64,000 nucleotides of DNA, taken from NCBI GenBank assembly GCA_002414385.1, contig DHZH01000006.1:411823-475822 (forward strand), written 5' to 3'. This stretch comes from Gammaproteobacteria bacterium UBA5109. Lineage in GTDB: Bacteria > Pseudomonadota > Gammaproteobacteria > Pseudomonadales > Pseudohongiellaceae. This document shows positions 8,386-16,558 of this stretch, piece by piece. The notes below the pieces were generated by a model, which saw only the letters and a program-made list of their open reading frames with translations, was not told where the DNA came from and did no database searches. The position numbers and the translations under genes are program-made. Numbering within the stretch: position 1 is the stretch's first letter; each line of letters starts with the position of its first letter.

Positions 8386-9390
8386 ATGCATTTCGAATTA
8401 TTAAAGCTTCTCGCTGACGGTAAGTTTCACTCCGGCGAAGCACTGGCCAGTTCCCTGTCCGTGAGTCGCACAGCTATCTGGAAGCTGATTCCCCGAATCA
8501 GGGCGCTGGGGCTGGAACTGCACTCAGTCAAAGGCAAGGGCTATCGGCTGCAGGAAAAACTGAATCTGTTGGATGGCGCAGTGATTATGGCAAAAATGCC
8601 GGACAGGCAAAGGCGGCGTATTGCGGAAATCCAGGTGTTTCCCGAAATAGATTCCACCTCATCATACACCTATGAACTGGCGCAAAAGGGCAAGCTGAAT
8701 CTGAAAGACAGCAAGGTGTTCGTGTGTTTTGCAGAACAGCAGAGCGCCGGTCGTGGTCGCCGGGGCAGAAGCTGGTCAAGCCCATTCGGTCATAACCTGT
8801 ACTTAACGCTTGCCCGGGAATTTGCCACTGGAATCAGTGAACTTGAAGGGCTCAGCCTGGTCGTAGGACTGGCACTTGTACGCGCCTTGCAGGGGTTCGG
8901 TTTTACCGGGCTGGGGGTCAAATGGCCAAATGATATTCTCTGGCAGGGCAGAAAGCTGGCTGGCATTCTGATGGAAATATCCGGTGACCCGACTGGACTG
9001 ACCCGGGTGATGATAGGCATGGGACTGAACGTCAAAACCAGACCGGCGGAAATGACAGCTGTTGATCAGCCCTGGGTGGACTTAAGTTCGATCAGGGCTG
9101 AACTGCCTGAGCGCAATCAGCTGGCGGCCGGGGTGCTGAATGAAATGCTGCTGGCGCTGGAAGTTTTTGAACAGGAAGGTTTTGCTGCGTTCAAGACAGA
9201 GTGGGATAATCACGACGCCTTGCGACACCAGGCAGTTGATTTGCGTTCCGGATCTGACAGATCCGCAGCGGAGCAGGGGATAGTACTTGGTGTTGATGAT
9301 CATGGGGCCCTGTTACTGGAAACAGCGGCTGGTGTAAAAAGTTTTCATGGCGGCGAACTTTCACCCAGAGTAATCGAGACTGAGCACTAG
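8386..9390 (+). CDS. birA: Bifunctional biotin--protein ligase / biotin operon repressor
   Basis: BirA activates biotin to biotinyl-AMP, transfers it to the acetyl-CoA carboxylase carrier protein and can repress biotin genes. The 334-residue product has an N-terminal winged helix-turn-helix (residues 1-60, GEALASSLSVSRTAIWKLI), the nucleotide-binding loop SAGRGRRGRSWSS, the KWPNDI motif and GRKLAGILME. Presence of the DNA-binding domain marks the repressor-type enzyme. The start aligns with E. coli BirA within a few residues. coaX follows after three bases. Confidence 0.95.
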   Translation: MHFELLKLLADGKFHSGEALASSLSVSRTAIWKLIPRIRALGLELHSVKGKGYRLQEKLNLLDGAVIMAKMPDRQRRRIAEIQVFPEIDSTSSYTYELAQKGKLNLKDSKVFVCFAEQQSAGRGRRGRSWSSPFGHNLYLTLAREFATGISELEGLSLVVGLALVRALQGFGFTGLGVKWPNDILWQGRKLAGILMEISGDPTGLTRVMIGMGLNVKTRPAEMTAVDQPWVDLSSIRAELPERNQLAAGVLNEMLLALEVFEQEGFAAFKTEWDNHDALRHQAVDLRSGSDRSAAEQGIVLGVDDHGALLLETAAGVKSFHGGELSPRVIETEH

Positions 9391-9393
9391 ATA

Positions 9394-10146
9394 ATGCTGA
9401 TACTAGAGATAGATGCCGGCAATTCCCGTATCAAGTGGCGCATACTCGATACTGAAAGCAAGTCTGTAAAAGTGCTCGACAGGGGTTTTGCTCCGGCAAC
9501 TCAGCAGGATGATCTGCCACAGGAGTTCATGGATGCCCTGCTGAACTTCCAGCCGCTGAAGCTGGACCAGATCAGAGTTTCCAATGTCAGGGGCAATGCA
9601 TTTGCCGATGCCCTGCAGACCTTTTGCCGGCAGGCCTTGGGACTGGATGTCGGTTTTGCCCGGGTAGTTGACAAGCTCAATGGTATTAACAGCTCCTATG
9701 CTGAACCCGGCGCGATGGGGGTGGACCGATGGCTGGCCATGCAGGGGGCATATGCCCGAAATCCGTCAGCATCCTGCATTGTTGATTGCGGCAGCGCCAT
9801 TACTGTTGATCTGCTGGATGCCAAGGGCAGGCATGAGGGTGGCTTTATCGTCCCGGGTCTGCAACTGATGCAGCAAAGTCTGCAAAGCGGAACAGCCAGC
9901 CTGCCCTATGAAAGTGTCGCTTCCTACAGGGATGAACCGGGAGTGAATACCCTAGAAGCAATTCAGCACGGAGCACTGAATATGGCACTTGGGCTGCTGG
10001 AACGGGTCAGACAGCGCTGGGCTGAAGACAAAACCTGGTATTTTTGTGGCGGGGATGCCGAACTGCTGGTTCCCCTGATACGCTGGGAATATATCCTGGA
10101 ACCGGACCTGGTGTTTGATGGTCTGGCAGTTGTCTGCGGAAACTGA
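9394..10146 (+). CDS. coaX: Type III pantothenate kinase
   Basis: CoaX phosphorylates pantothenate, the first step of coenzyme A synthesis. The 250-residue product shows the ASKHA-fold motifs: phosphate loop EIDAGNSRIKW at the start, GVDRWLAMQGAY, and DCGSAITVDLLD. This type does not use the CoaA fold and is usually insensitive to CoA feedback. The start is three bases after the birA stop. The birA-coaX-SPOR-tRNA order is common in pseudomonad-like gammaproteobacteria. Confidence 0.95.
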   Translation: MLILEIDAGNSRIKWRILDTESKSVKVLDRGFAPATQQDDLPQEFMDALLNFQPLKLDQIRVSNVRGNAFADALQTFCRQALGLDVGFARVVDKLNGINSSYAEPGAMGVDRWLAMQGAYARNPSASCIVDCGSAITVDLLDAKGRHEGGFIVPGLQLMQQSLQSGTASLPYESVASYRDEPGVNTLEAIQHGALNMALGLLERVRQRWAEDKTWYFCGGDAELLVPLIRWEYILEPDLVFDGLAVVCGN

Positions 10147-10164
10147 GACCATAAAGCTGAATTT

Positions 10165-10914
10165 ATGAGAAATTTTGCCATCTGTCTGCTCGTGCTGAAC
10201 CTGGCTTACCTGGCCTGGAATCTGGAATTGATCCCCGGATCGCAGAGTCAGGAACAGGTGCTTATCCGCAATCCCAGTCAACAGGCTCCGCAAAGCCTGG
10301 TCTTGCTCAGCGAGCTGGATGAATTGCCAGCACCCAGGCAGGCACAGGATGCAGCCCCTGCCGAGTCCGGCGCTACAGAGCCTGCCACGGACAACAATAC
10401 GGCACAGCTGAATTTGCAGACTGATATAAGTGGTGAAAATATTGCCTGTATGGCAGTTGGCAGCTTTGCCGACCTGAATGAGGGTAATGAGCTGCTTGCC
10501 GCCCTGCTGGAACAGGGCTTTCAGGCCAATCTGCAGATGACTGAACAGACCGAGTCGGAATACCGTGTCTATATGCCACCGTTTAACTCGGATGCCGCTG
10601 CCAGACAGACGCTGGTCAGCCTCCTGGAAAGTGGAATAGACAGTTTCATCATCAATGATGGGGACCTGGCACGGGGGATATCACTCGGGGTATTTACCCA
10701 GGAAAATTCAGCCTACGGTTTGCAGGAAGAACTGGCCTCCCAGGGCTATGCCACCAGCATTCAGCAAATTATCCGCAGCAATACCGAATTCTGGGTCGTG
10801 ATCAGGTCCTCCTCTGCTGAGGAACTGCAAGCCTTGTGGCTGACTTTACTGGAAGTTCGTAATAGCCTAAATCAATCAGAAAATCTCTGTGAAATCATTG
10901 CACCTGAAGTCTAA
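10165..10914 (+). CDS. SPOR domain-containing membrane protein
   Basis: The 249-residue product has an N-terminal transmembrane segment (residues 3-21, FAICLLVLNLAYLAWNLEL), a variable Gln/Ala-rich linker, and a C-terminal SPOR-like region (about 90-170, CMAVGSFADLNEGNELLAAL) plus a second related stretch (about 175-245, GISLGVFTQENSAYGLQEEL). SPOR domains bind denuded peptidoglycan at division sites. It follows coaX by 18 bases, and its 3' end carries the promoter for the tRNA-tuf unit. A specific function cannot be given. Confidence 0.8.
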   Translation: MRNFAICLLVLNLAYLAWNLELIPGSQSQEQVLIRNPSQQAPQSLVLLSELDELPAPRQAQDAAPAESGATEPATDNNTAQLNLQTDISGENIACMAVGSFADLNEGNELLAALLEQGFQANLQMTEQTESEYRVYMPPFNSDAAARQTLVSLLESGIDSFIINDGDLARGISLGVFTQENSAYGLQEELASQGYATSIQQIIRSNTEFWVVIRSSSAEELQALWLTLLEVRNSLNQSENLCEIIAPEV

Positions 10915-10926
10915 TTCCCATAGAAT
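10898..10926 (+). promoter_or_regulatory. Sigma-70 promoter of the tRNA-tuf operon
   Basis: TTGCAC and TAGAAT are separated by exactly 17 bases, followed by a GC-rich discriminator (GCCGCC), a hallmark of growth-rate and stringent control of stable RNA genes. It overlaps the end of the SPOR gene and lies about 45 bases before tRNA-Tyr. Confidence 0.85.
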
Positions 10927-10976
10927 GCCGCCTCTGTGCAAAAGAGAGCCAGAAAAACTCGTCTGATTTTCTTTGT

Positions 10977-11060
10977 GGAGGGGTTCCCGAGTGGTCAAAG
11001 GGATCAGACTGTAAATCTGACGCGTAAGCTTCGGTGGTTCAAATCCACCCCCCTCCACCA
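10977..11060 (+). tRNA. tRNA-Tyr (GTA)
   Basis: Acceptor GGAGGGG pairs with CCCCTCC, the anticodon loop reads CTGTAAA, and there is a long class II variable arm and an encoded CCA end. It is the first gene of the tyr-gly-thr-tuf unit, as tyrU is the second in the E. coli equivalent. Confidence 0.97.
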
Positions 11061-11226
11061 GTCAGACCGGAGGAATCGGCGGGATTAGGACGCAGGTGGC
11101 AGGGCAGAAAACAGTGGACCAGGGATATAAGCCCTGAGGATTTAGTTCCTGGTCCTCTGTTTTTTGTTTAAAGAACCAAATGCCAGGCGATGCGAGGGTT
11201 GATTTGCGGGAAAGATTGCGGTTTTC

Positions 11227-11300
11227 GCGGGTATAGTTCAATGGTAGAACTCCAGCCTTCCAAGCTGATCATGCGGGTTCGATTCCCGCTACCCGCTCCA
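11227..11300 (+). tRNA. tRNA-Gly (TCC)
   Basis: Acceptor GCGGGTA pairs with TACCCGC, the anticodon loop contains TTCCAAG with anticodon TCC at 11259-11261, and the T loop is TTCGATT. The CCA end is encoded. It corresponds to glyT of E. coli by order and anticodon. Confidence 0.97.
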
Positions 11301-11353
11301 GAGTCGAGGGCAGGATTAAAGCAGTACAGGATGATGTGAGTAGCTCTTGAGAA

Positions 11354-11429
11354 GCTCGCATAGCTCAGGTGGTAGAGCGCATCATTGGTAATGATGAGGT
11401 CCCCAGTTCGACTCTGGGTGTGAGCACCA
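11354..11429 (+). tRNA. tRNA-Thr (GGT)
   Basis: Acceptor GCTCGCA pairs with TGTGAGC, including one G-U pair; the anticodon loop is TTGGTAA and CCA is encoded. It corresponds to thrT, directly upstream of tuf. About 80 bases of leader follow before the tuf start. Confidence 0.97.
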
Positions 11430-11509
11430 TCTCTTTAATGCATAGAAACAATGATTACATAAAAAGTTATTTATAAATAAGTTTTAAGAGTTAAGTCGGA
11501 GGCATTTCG

Positions 11510-12703
11510 ATGGCGAAGGAAAAGTTTGAAAGAAATAAACCCCATGTGAATGTGGGTACAATTGGTCACGTTGACCATGGTAAAACAACATTGACAGCTG
11601 CACTGACGAAAGTCTGTGCGGAAGCTTGGGGTAGTGGTACTGCGATAGCCTTTGATGGTATTGATAATGCCCCGGAAGAGAAGGAGCGTGGTATTACTAT
11701 TGCGACTTCTCATGTTGAATATGATTCACCGAAGCGTCACTACGCGCACGTTGACTGTCCAGGCCATGCTGACTATGTGAAAAACATGATCACTGGTGCT
11801 GCCCAGATGGACGGTGCGATTCTAGTGGTATCCGCTGCTGACGGCCCCATGCCGCAGACTCGTGAACACATTCTGCTGTCACGCCAGGTAGGCGTTCCAT
11901 ATATTGTAGTCTTCATGAATAAAGCCGACATGGTTGATGATGAAGAGCTGCTGGAACTGGTAGAAATGGAAATTCGTGAACTGCTGGACCAGTATGAATT
12001 CCCGGGTGATGACACTCCGATCATTATTGGCTCTGCACTGAAAGCGCTGGAAGGCGACGAATCTGATATCGGCGCACCGGCTGTACAGAAGCTGGTAGAG
12101 ACTCTGGACGAATATATTCCTGAGCCAGAGCGTGATATCGACAAGCCTTTCCTGATGCCGATTGAGGACGTATTCTCGATTTCAGGTCGTGGAACAGTAG
12201 TAACCGGTCGTGTTGAACGCGGTATTGTTAAAGTCGGCGATGAAATGCAGATCGTCGGTATCAAGGATACAACTACAACTACCTGTACTGGTGTTGAGAT
12301 GTTCCGAAAACTGCTTGACGAAGGTCGTGCAGGTGAAAACGTAGGTGTTCTGTTGCGTGGTACCAAGCGTGAAGAAGTTGAGCGTGGCCAGGTTCTGGCT
12401 GCACCGGGCTCAATTACACCGCATACCAAGTTTGAAGCAGAAGTCTATATCCTGAGCAAGGATGAGGGTGGTCGTCATACCCCGTTCTTTAAAGGATATC
12501 GTCCGCAGTTTTACTTCCGTACAACCGACGTAACAGGTGCTGTTGAACTGCCTGCTGATGTTGAGATGGTAATGCCGGGTGATAACGTGCAAATGAAAGT
12601 TGAACTTATTGCACCTATCGCAATGGATGAAGGTCTGCGATTCGCGATCCGTGAGGGTGGCCGAACTGTAGGCGCTGGTGTTGTCGCCAAGATCATCGAA
12701 TAA
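11510..12703 (+). CDS. tuf: Elongation factor Tu
   Basis: EF-Tu delivers aminoacyl-tRNA to the ribosome. The 397-residue product carries the P loop GHVDHGKTT, the effector region GITIATSHVEY, DCPGHADY and the NKAD motif (MNKADMVDD), and has the usual length. Position after tRNA-Tyr-Gly-Thr equates it to tufB of E. coli. No second tuf copy is found between fusA and rpsJ in this window. The ATG has GGAGG upstream (gtcggaggcatttcg). Confidence 0.98.
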   Translation: MAKEKFERNKPHVNVGTIGHVDHGKTTLTAALTKVCAEAWGSGTAIAFDGIDNAPEEKERGITIATSHVEYDSPKRHYAHVDCPGHADYVKNMITGAAQMDGAILVVSAADGPMPQTREHILLSRQVGVPYIVVFMNKADMVDDEELLELVEMEIRELLDQYEFPGDDTPIIIGSALKALEGDESDIGAPAVQKLVETLDEYIPEPERDIDKPFLMPIEDVFSISGRGTVVTGRVERGIVKVGDEMQIVGIKDTTTTTCTGVEMFRKLLDEGRAGENVGVLLRGTKREEVERGQVLAAPGSITPHTKFEAEVYILSKDEGGRHTPFFKGYRPQFYFRTTDVTGAVELPADVEMVMPGDNVQMKVELIAPIAMDEGLRFAIREGGRTVGAGVVAKIIE

Positions 12704-12727
12704 CAGTTAAGTAAGTTCACTACATAA

Positions 12728-12757
12728 GCCGAGACAGCTGCTTGCAGTCGTCTCGGC
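12728..12757 (+). terminator. Hairpin after tuf
   Basis: GCCGAGAC pairs with GTCTCGGC around a 14-base loop 25 bases after the tuf stop. A proper T run is absent (TTAGTCGTCTT), so it may be a weak terminator or an RNA-processing stem ahead of tRNA-Trp. Confidence 0.5.
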
Positions 12758-12803
12758 TTAGTCGTCTTATGAAATAAAGTGAAAGTTGTTGATTCGAAAT
12801 TTT

Positions 12804-12879
<76 letters not shown>

Positions 12880-12903
12880 TAAAAAAGTAAGTAAGTCAGC
12901 GAG

Positions 12904-13299
12904 ATGAATGACAAGGTTGGAAAAGCAGCAAAGCTGAAGAACTCTGGCAATCAGGGTAACAACATTGATGTTGTGCTATGGATTATCGTTTTACTGCTGG
13001 TAGGTGCCGGCGTATACGGAAACAGCTATTTTGCTGCAGAGTCTGTACTTTACAGAACGGTTGGTCTGCTGGTTCTGGCGGCGGTGGCTGCTTATACAGC
13101 TTCACGTACAGCCAAGGGCAAAGCGTTTATGACTCTTTGTATGGAAGCCAGAACAGAAATCAGGAAAGTTGTGTGGCCGACTCGCACAGAAACCACTCAA
13201 ACAACCTTGATCGTTGTTGTGGTAGTGATCATCGTGGCCCTTATTCTATGGGCACTGGATTCACTGCTTAGCTGGGTAATTTCGCTGTTTATCGGATAG
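12904..13299 (+). CDS. secE: Preprotein translocase subunit SecE
   Basis: SecE clamps the SecY channel in the inner membrane. The 131-residue product has two N-terminal hydrophobic segments (about 25-42 and 50-66), then the conserved amphipathic stretch ARTEIRKVVWPTRTETTQTT and a final transmembrane helix. The three-helix form is the E. coli type. It lies 24 bases after tRNA-Trp and 18 bases before nusG. Confidence 0.95.
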   Translation: MNDKVGKAAKLKNSGNQGNNIDVVLWIIVLLLVGAGVYGNSYFAAESVLYRTVGLLVLAAVAAYTASRTAKGKAFMTLCMEARTEIRKVVWPTRTETTQTTLIVVVVVIIVALILWALDSLLSWVISLFIG

Positions 13300-13317
13300 G
13301 GGCTGGAAAAACTGAGT

Positions 13318-13866
13318 ATGTCATCTTCGGAAAATGAAAAGCGCTGGTATGTAGTACATGCTTACTCTGGTTACGAGCGCAAGGTAAAGCAGGCGCTGGA
13401 AGAAAGAATTGCCCTGTCGGACGCACCGGAATATTTTGGAGATGTGCTGGTCCCGACTGAAGAAGTGCTGGAAATGCGCAGTGGTCAGAAACGTAAAAGT
13501 GAACGGAAATTTTTCCCAGGCTACGTGCTGATTAACATGGTACTGAATGATGCAACCTGGCACCTGGTGAAAGATACGCCGCGGGTAATGGGTTTTATCG
13601 GTGGTAAGGCTGACAAACCGGCACCAATTACTGAACGTGAAGTGAATGAAATCCTGAATCGTCTTGAAGAGTCTGTAGATAAGCCGACCCACAAGACTGT
13701 TTATGAGCCGGGTGAAATGGTTCGTGTCATTGACGGACCCTTTAATGATTTCACCGGTACAGTAGAAGAAGTAAATTATGAAAAGAGCAGGGTGCGGGTT
13801 GCCGTACTTATCTTTGGCCGTTCAACGCCTGTCGAACTGGAATTTTCACAGGTAGAGAAGGGTTAA
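13318..13866 (+). CDS. nusG: Transcription termination/antitermination factor NusG
   Basis: NusG binds RNA polymerase, suppresses pausing and links it to Rho or the ribosome. The 182-residue product begins with the NGN domain (WYVVHAYSGYERKVKQALEE, and FFPGYVLINM) and ends with a KOW domain (EMVRVIDGPFNDFTGTVEEV). Length and motif order match E. coli NusG. It is co-directional with secE. Confidence 0.97.
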   Translation: MSSSENEKRWYVVHAYSGYERKVKQALEERIALSDAPEYFGDVLVPTEEVLEMRSGQKRKSERKFFPGYVLINMVLNDATWHLVKDTPRVMGFIGGKADKPAPITEREVNEILNRLEESVDKPTHKTVYEPGEMVRVIDGPFNDFTGTVEEVNYEKSRVRVAVLIFGRSTPVELEFSQVEKG

Positions 13867-13946
13867 CAGGAATTTTGGTGGAAACTTTTTCACAGAAAAG
13901 GTTTCTTAAGTAAAAAGTCGCTGTAAGCTTTTTTAAATCAGCGCCA

Positions 13947-13983
13947 GGGGAGTTTACTGCTGAAGCAGTAAACGCTATTACCC
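13947..13983 (+). promoter_or_regulatory. Candidate L1-binding autoregulatory site before rplK
   Basis: A perfect 9-bp stem (GTTTACTGC/GCAGTAAAC) with a TGAA loop at 13952-13973 is bracketed by GGG and CCC, leaving an internal loop. This lies immediately before the rplK Shine-Dalgarno and resembles the L1-repressor site known in front of the L11 operon. The binding itself is inferred. Confidence 0.55.
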
Positions 13984-13997
13984 AAAGGAGAGTAAAC

Positions 13998-14432
13998 ATG
14001 GCTAAAAAAGTCCTAGCTTATATCAAGCTACAGGTTGGTGCCGGTAAGGCCAACCCCAGTCCGCCTGTTGGTCCGGCTCTCGGACAGCACGGCGTTAATA
14101 TCATGGAATTCTGTAAGGCCTTTAACGCGGAAACACAAAGTGTTGAACCGGGGCTGCCAATTCCAGTGGTGATAACTGTCTATGCAGACAGAAGTTTTAC
14201 CTTTATTACCAAAACCCCGCCAGCGGCAATTCTGCTGCAAAAGGCAGCAGGTCTGAAAAAAGGCAGTGGTCGTCCGAATACGGAAAAGGTGGGTAAAGTT
14301 ACCCGTGCCCAGCTGGAAGAAATTGCCACATTGAAAATGCCTGATCTGACCGCTGCAGATATGGATGCTGCAGTTCGTACTCTGGCCGGTAGCGCCAGGA
14401 GTGCCGGTATTGAAACTGAGGGGGTTGAATAA
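13998..14432 (+). CDS. rplK: 50S ribosomal protein L11
   Basis: L11 forms the GTPase-associated stalk base of the large subunit. The 144-residue product starts AKKVLAYIKLQVGAGKANPSP and contains the PPVGPALGQHGVNIMEFCKAFN signature (thiostrepton-binding region). AGGAG precedes the ATG. Its TAA stop overlaps the rplA start (TAATG). Confidence 0.98.
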   Translation: MAKKVLAYIKLQVGAGKANPSPPVGPALGQHGVNIMEFCKAFNAETQSVEPGLPIPVVITVYADRSFTFITKTPPAAILLQKAAGLKKGSGRPNTEKVGKVTRAQLEEIATLKMPDLTAADMDAAVRTLAGSARSAGIETEGVE

Positions 14433-15127
14433 TGGCCAGATTAAGCAAAAAGGCAAAATTGATTGCCGAAAAAATAGAGCCGGGCAAAACTTATCCGATT
14501 GATGAAGCTGTCGCGCTGATTGGTGAATTTGCCACCTCCAAATTTAAAGAATCAGTTGATGTCAGTATCAAGCTGGGTATCGATGCACGTAAATCCGACC
14601 AGGCTGTGCGTGGCGCAACCACATTGCCACACGGCACTGGCAAAGAGATCCGTGTTGCTGTCTTTGCTCAGGGTGATAATGCTGAAAAAGCCAAGGCAGC
14701 TGGTGCGGATATAGTAGGTTTTGAAGACCTGGCCGAAAGCATTAAGGGCGGCAATCTGGATTTTGATGTGGTTATCGCCTCTCCGGATGCCATGCGCGTG
14801 GTTGGTCAGCTGGGTACGATTCTTGGGCCCAAGGGCCTGATGCCTAATCCTAAAGTAGGAACAGTCACTCCTGATGTTGAAGAAGCAGTAAAGAATGCCA
14901 AATCCGGCCAGGTTCGTTATCGAACTGATAAAAACGGCATTATTCACGGCGGTATCGGCAAAGTGGACTTTGATGTGAATGCACTCAAGGGCAACCTTGA
15001 GGCCCTGCTGGGTGACCTGAAGAAAGCCAAGCCGGCTTCCTCCAAGGGTGTCTACGTGAAAAAGATCGTATTGTCCTCGACGATGGGTCCTGGGTTTCAG
15101 ATCGACCAGTCGTCACTGGAGTTTTAA
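14432..15127 (+). CDS. rplA: 50S ribosomal protein L1
   Basis: L1 forms the mobile stalk at the E site and represses its own operon by binding the rplK leader. The 231-residue product has the family signature GPKGLMPNPKVGTVT and starts ARLSKKAKLIAEKI. It overlaps rplK by one base, so it is translationally coupled. Confidence 0.98.
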   Translation: MARLSKKAKLIAEKIEPGKTYPIDEAVALIGEFATSKFKESVDVSIKLGIDARKSDQAVRGATTLPHGTGKEIRVAVFAQGDNAEKAKAAGADIVGFEDLAESIKGGNLDFDVVIASPDAMRVVGQLGTILGPKGLMPNPKVGTVTPDVEEAVKNAKSGQVRYRTDKNGIIHGGIGKVDFDVNALKGNLEALLGDLKKAKPASSKGVYVKKIVLSSTMGPGFQIDQSSLEF

Positions 15128-15135
15128 AGAATTTA

Positions 15136-15177
15136 ACTGGTATCAGAGTAAATTGATCAATTTACTCTGATACCAGT
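15136..15177. repeat. 42-bp perfect palindrome between rplA and rplJ
   Basis: Twenty-one bases starting ACTGGTATCAGAGTAAATTG are followed directly by their exact reverse complement, with the centre TTGATCAA. There is no unpaired loop and no T run afterwards, so it does not look like a normal terminator. As RNA it would form a long stem nine bases after rplA. The GGTATC-GAGT core recurs in a second hairpin at 29614-29639. Confidence 0.9.
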
Positions 15178-15189
15178 AGCAAGACTTTG

Positions 15190-15325
15190 GGGTGCTGTCT
15201 GATTTTTATTGGGCAGGGCCGTCAAAGACCGCAGGTGAAGGCAGATGTCGTTGTAAAAGTCTGCTCTCTTAATTTCCTGCGCAGATGGTGAGACCCGGTT
15301 CAGTCAGCTTGGCTGAACTTATCAC
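15190..15325 (+). ncRNA. L10 leader (ribosomal protein L10-L12 autoregulatory RNA)
   Basis: The stretch CAAAGACCGCAGGTG (15223-15237) and the later CCTGCGCAGATGGTGAG (15276-15292) reproduce the two strands of the E. coli rplJ leader domain that binds the L10-L12 complex. A further stem GTTCAG/CTGAAC follows at about 15298-15320. It is placed 60 or so bases before rplJ, as expected. L10 binding represses rplJ and rplL translation in E. coli. Confidence 0.8.
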
Positions 15326-15387
15326 CGAACATGAACGTTGTGGTGACCTTTATGGCTACTGCAGCAAACATTAAGGAGTAACTAAAG

Positions 15388-15918
15388 GTGGCTATTCGTA
15401 TAGAAGACAAAAAGCAAATTGTTGCTGAAGTCAACGAAGCTGCTAAAAGTGCTTTATCCGCAGTGCTTGCCGATTATCGGGGAGTCACTGTAGAAGAGCT
15501 TACCGCCTTACGTAAAACAGCACGTGAAAACAATGTATATCTGCGAGTAGTCAGAAATACCTTATTGAAACGTGCTATTGCAGACACCTCTTATGAGTGT
15601 CTGAACGAGGCACTGGTAGGCCCGACTATTCTGGCATTTTCTCAGGATCATCCCGGCGCCGCAGCACGCGTGTTGAAGGAATTTTCCAAGAATAATGAAG
15701 AATTTGATGTTAAAGCACTCGCTGTTGATGGGAGCCTCCTGTCCGCTGATCAGATTGATGTGTTGGCGAAACTGCCAACATATGATGAAGCGATCGCCAC
15801 TCTGATGAGTGTAATGCTGGCACCGGTGACCAAACTGACACAAACAGTCAACGAAGTGCCTTCCAAGGTAACCCGTGCTGTAGCGGCTGTCCGTGATCAG
15901 AAACAGGAAGCAGCGTAA
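15388..15918 (+). CDS. rplJ: 50S ribosomal protein L10
   Basis: L10 anchors the L7/L12 dimers to the ribosome. The 176-residue product reads AIRIEDKKQIVAEVNEAAKS and has the DYRGVTVEELTALRK motif. It begins with GTG, with TAAGGAG at 15372-15378 upstream. The L10 leader precedes it. The C-terminal helix that binds L7/L12 is intact. Confidence 0.97.
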   Translation: MAIRIEDKKQIVAEVNEAAKSALSAVLADYRGVTVEELTALRKTARENNVYLRVVRNTLLKRAIADTSYECLNEALVGPTILAFSQDHPGAAARVLKEFSKNNEEFDVKALAVDGSLLSADQIDVLAKLPTYDEAIATLMSVMLAPVTKLTQTVNEVPSKVTRAVAAVRDQKQEAA

Positions 15919-15934
15919 GTCATTGGTATTTGTT

Positions 15935-15984
15935 GTAGGAGGGGCTTTAGCCCCGAATTTGTTCGCGGTTGAAGCCGTTCCTGC
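15935..15984. repeat. Inverted pair of REP-like elements (BIME-like) between rplJ and rplL
   Basis: GTAGGAGGGGCTTTAGCCCC at 15935 and, in opposite orientation, a unit ending CCTGC at 15984 (reverse complement GCAGGAACGGCTTCAACCGC) are two copies of the GTAGGAnnGGCTT-AGCC type of REP sequence familiar from Pseudomonas. They are four bases apart. Such elements are mobilised by RAYT transposases; none is in this window. Confidence 0.75.
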
Positions 15985-16024
15985 AAACAAAATATTTTAA
16001 AAATTTGTAAACAGGAGAGTCATT

Positions 16025-16405
16025 ATGTCTCTATCAAAAGAAGAAATCCTCGACGGTATTGCTGAACTGTCGGTTATGGATGTTGTTGAACTTGTTTCAG
16101 CCATGGAAGAAAAATTTGGCGTTTCTGCAGCTGCTGCTGTAGCCGTTGCTGCACCGGCCGCTGGTGCTGGTGACGCTGGTGCTGCTGAGGAAAAAGATGA
16201 GTTCGATGTTGTTCTTACCGCTGCCGGTGACAAGAAAGTCAATGTCATTAAAGCAGTCCGTGCAATCACTGGTCTGGGCCTGAAAGAAGCCAAAGACCTG
16301 GTTGACGGTGCTCCTTCTCCGATTAAAGAAGGTGCAAGCAAGAGCGAAGCAGAAGACTTCAAAAAGCAGCTTGAAGAAGCTGGTGCAACTGTCGAGCTCA
16401 AATAG
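16025..16405 (+). CDS. rplL: 50S ribosomal protein L7/L12
   Basis: L7/L12 is the multi-copy stalk protein that recruits translation factors. The 126-residue product has an N-terminal dimerisation helix region, an Ala/Gly hinge (about 38-55) and the C-terminal domain with KKVNVIKAVRAITGLGLKEAK. The start has AGGAG upstream. Confidence 0.98.
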   Translation: MSLSKEEILDGIAELSVMDVVELVSAMEEKFGVSAAAAVAVAAPAAGAGDAGAAEEKDEFDVVLTAAGDKKVNVIKAVRAITGLGLKEAKDLVDGAPSPIKEGASKSEAEDFKKQLEEAGATVELK

Positions 16406-16424
16406 AGCGAATACAGTTGAATGG

Positions 16425-16468
16425 GCGGAGGCTATTGAGCTTGACCAGCATCAATAGCTTCCGCTTTT
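16425..16468 (+). terminator. Attenuator between rplL and rpoB
   Basis: A 14-bp stem (GCGGAGGCTATTGA with TCAATAGCTTCCGC, one G-U pair) and TTTT follow rplL by 20 bases. In E. coli the rplL-rpoB gap has a partial terminator that lowers rpoBC transcription relative to ribosomal proteins; this hairpin is in the equivalent place. Confidence 0.75.
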
Positions 16469-16558
16469 GCACCTCCTTAAGGTGCAGGAAAAAGAAAATG
16501 CTGGGAGCTGTCAGGACAGGCAGCAATATTCAGAAAAAACGCTGATTAGGTACCATTA

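Noticed and set aside
10876..11058. ORF on the minus strand with MEGGGFEPPKL-like product
   Set aside because: It is antisense to tRNA-Tyr; translations of tRNA complements such as this are well-known spurious annotations.
11773..12429. 218-codon minus-strand ORF across tuf
   Set aside because: Ser/Arg-rich shadow of a highly conserved gene with no ribosome site or family similarity.
15136..15177. Considered a Rho-independent terminator
   Set aside because: No T run follows the palindrome, and it lies within an operon whose next gene is co-directional.
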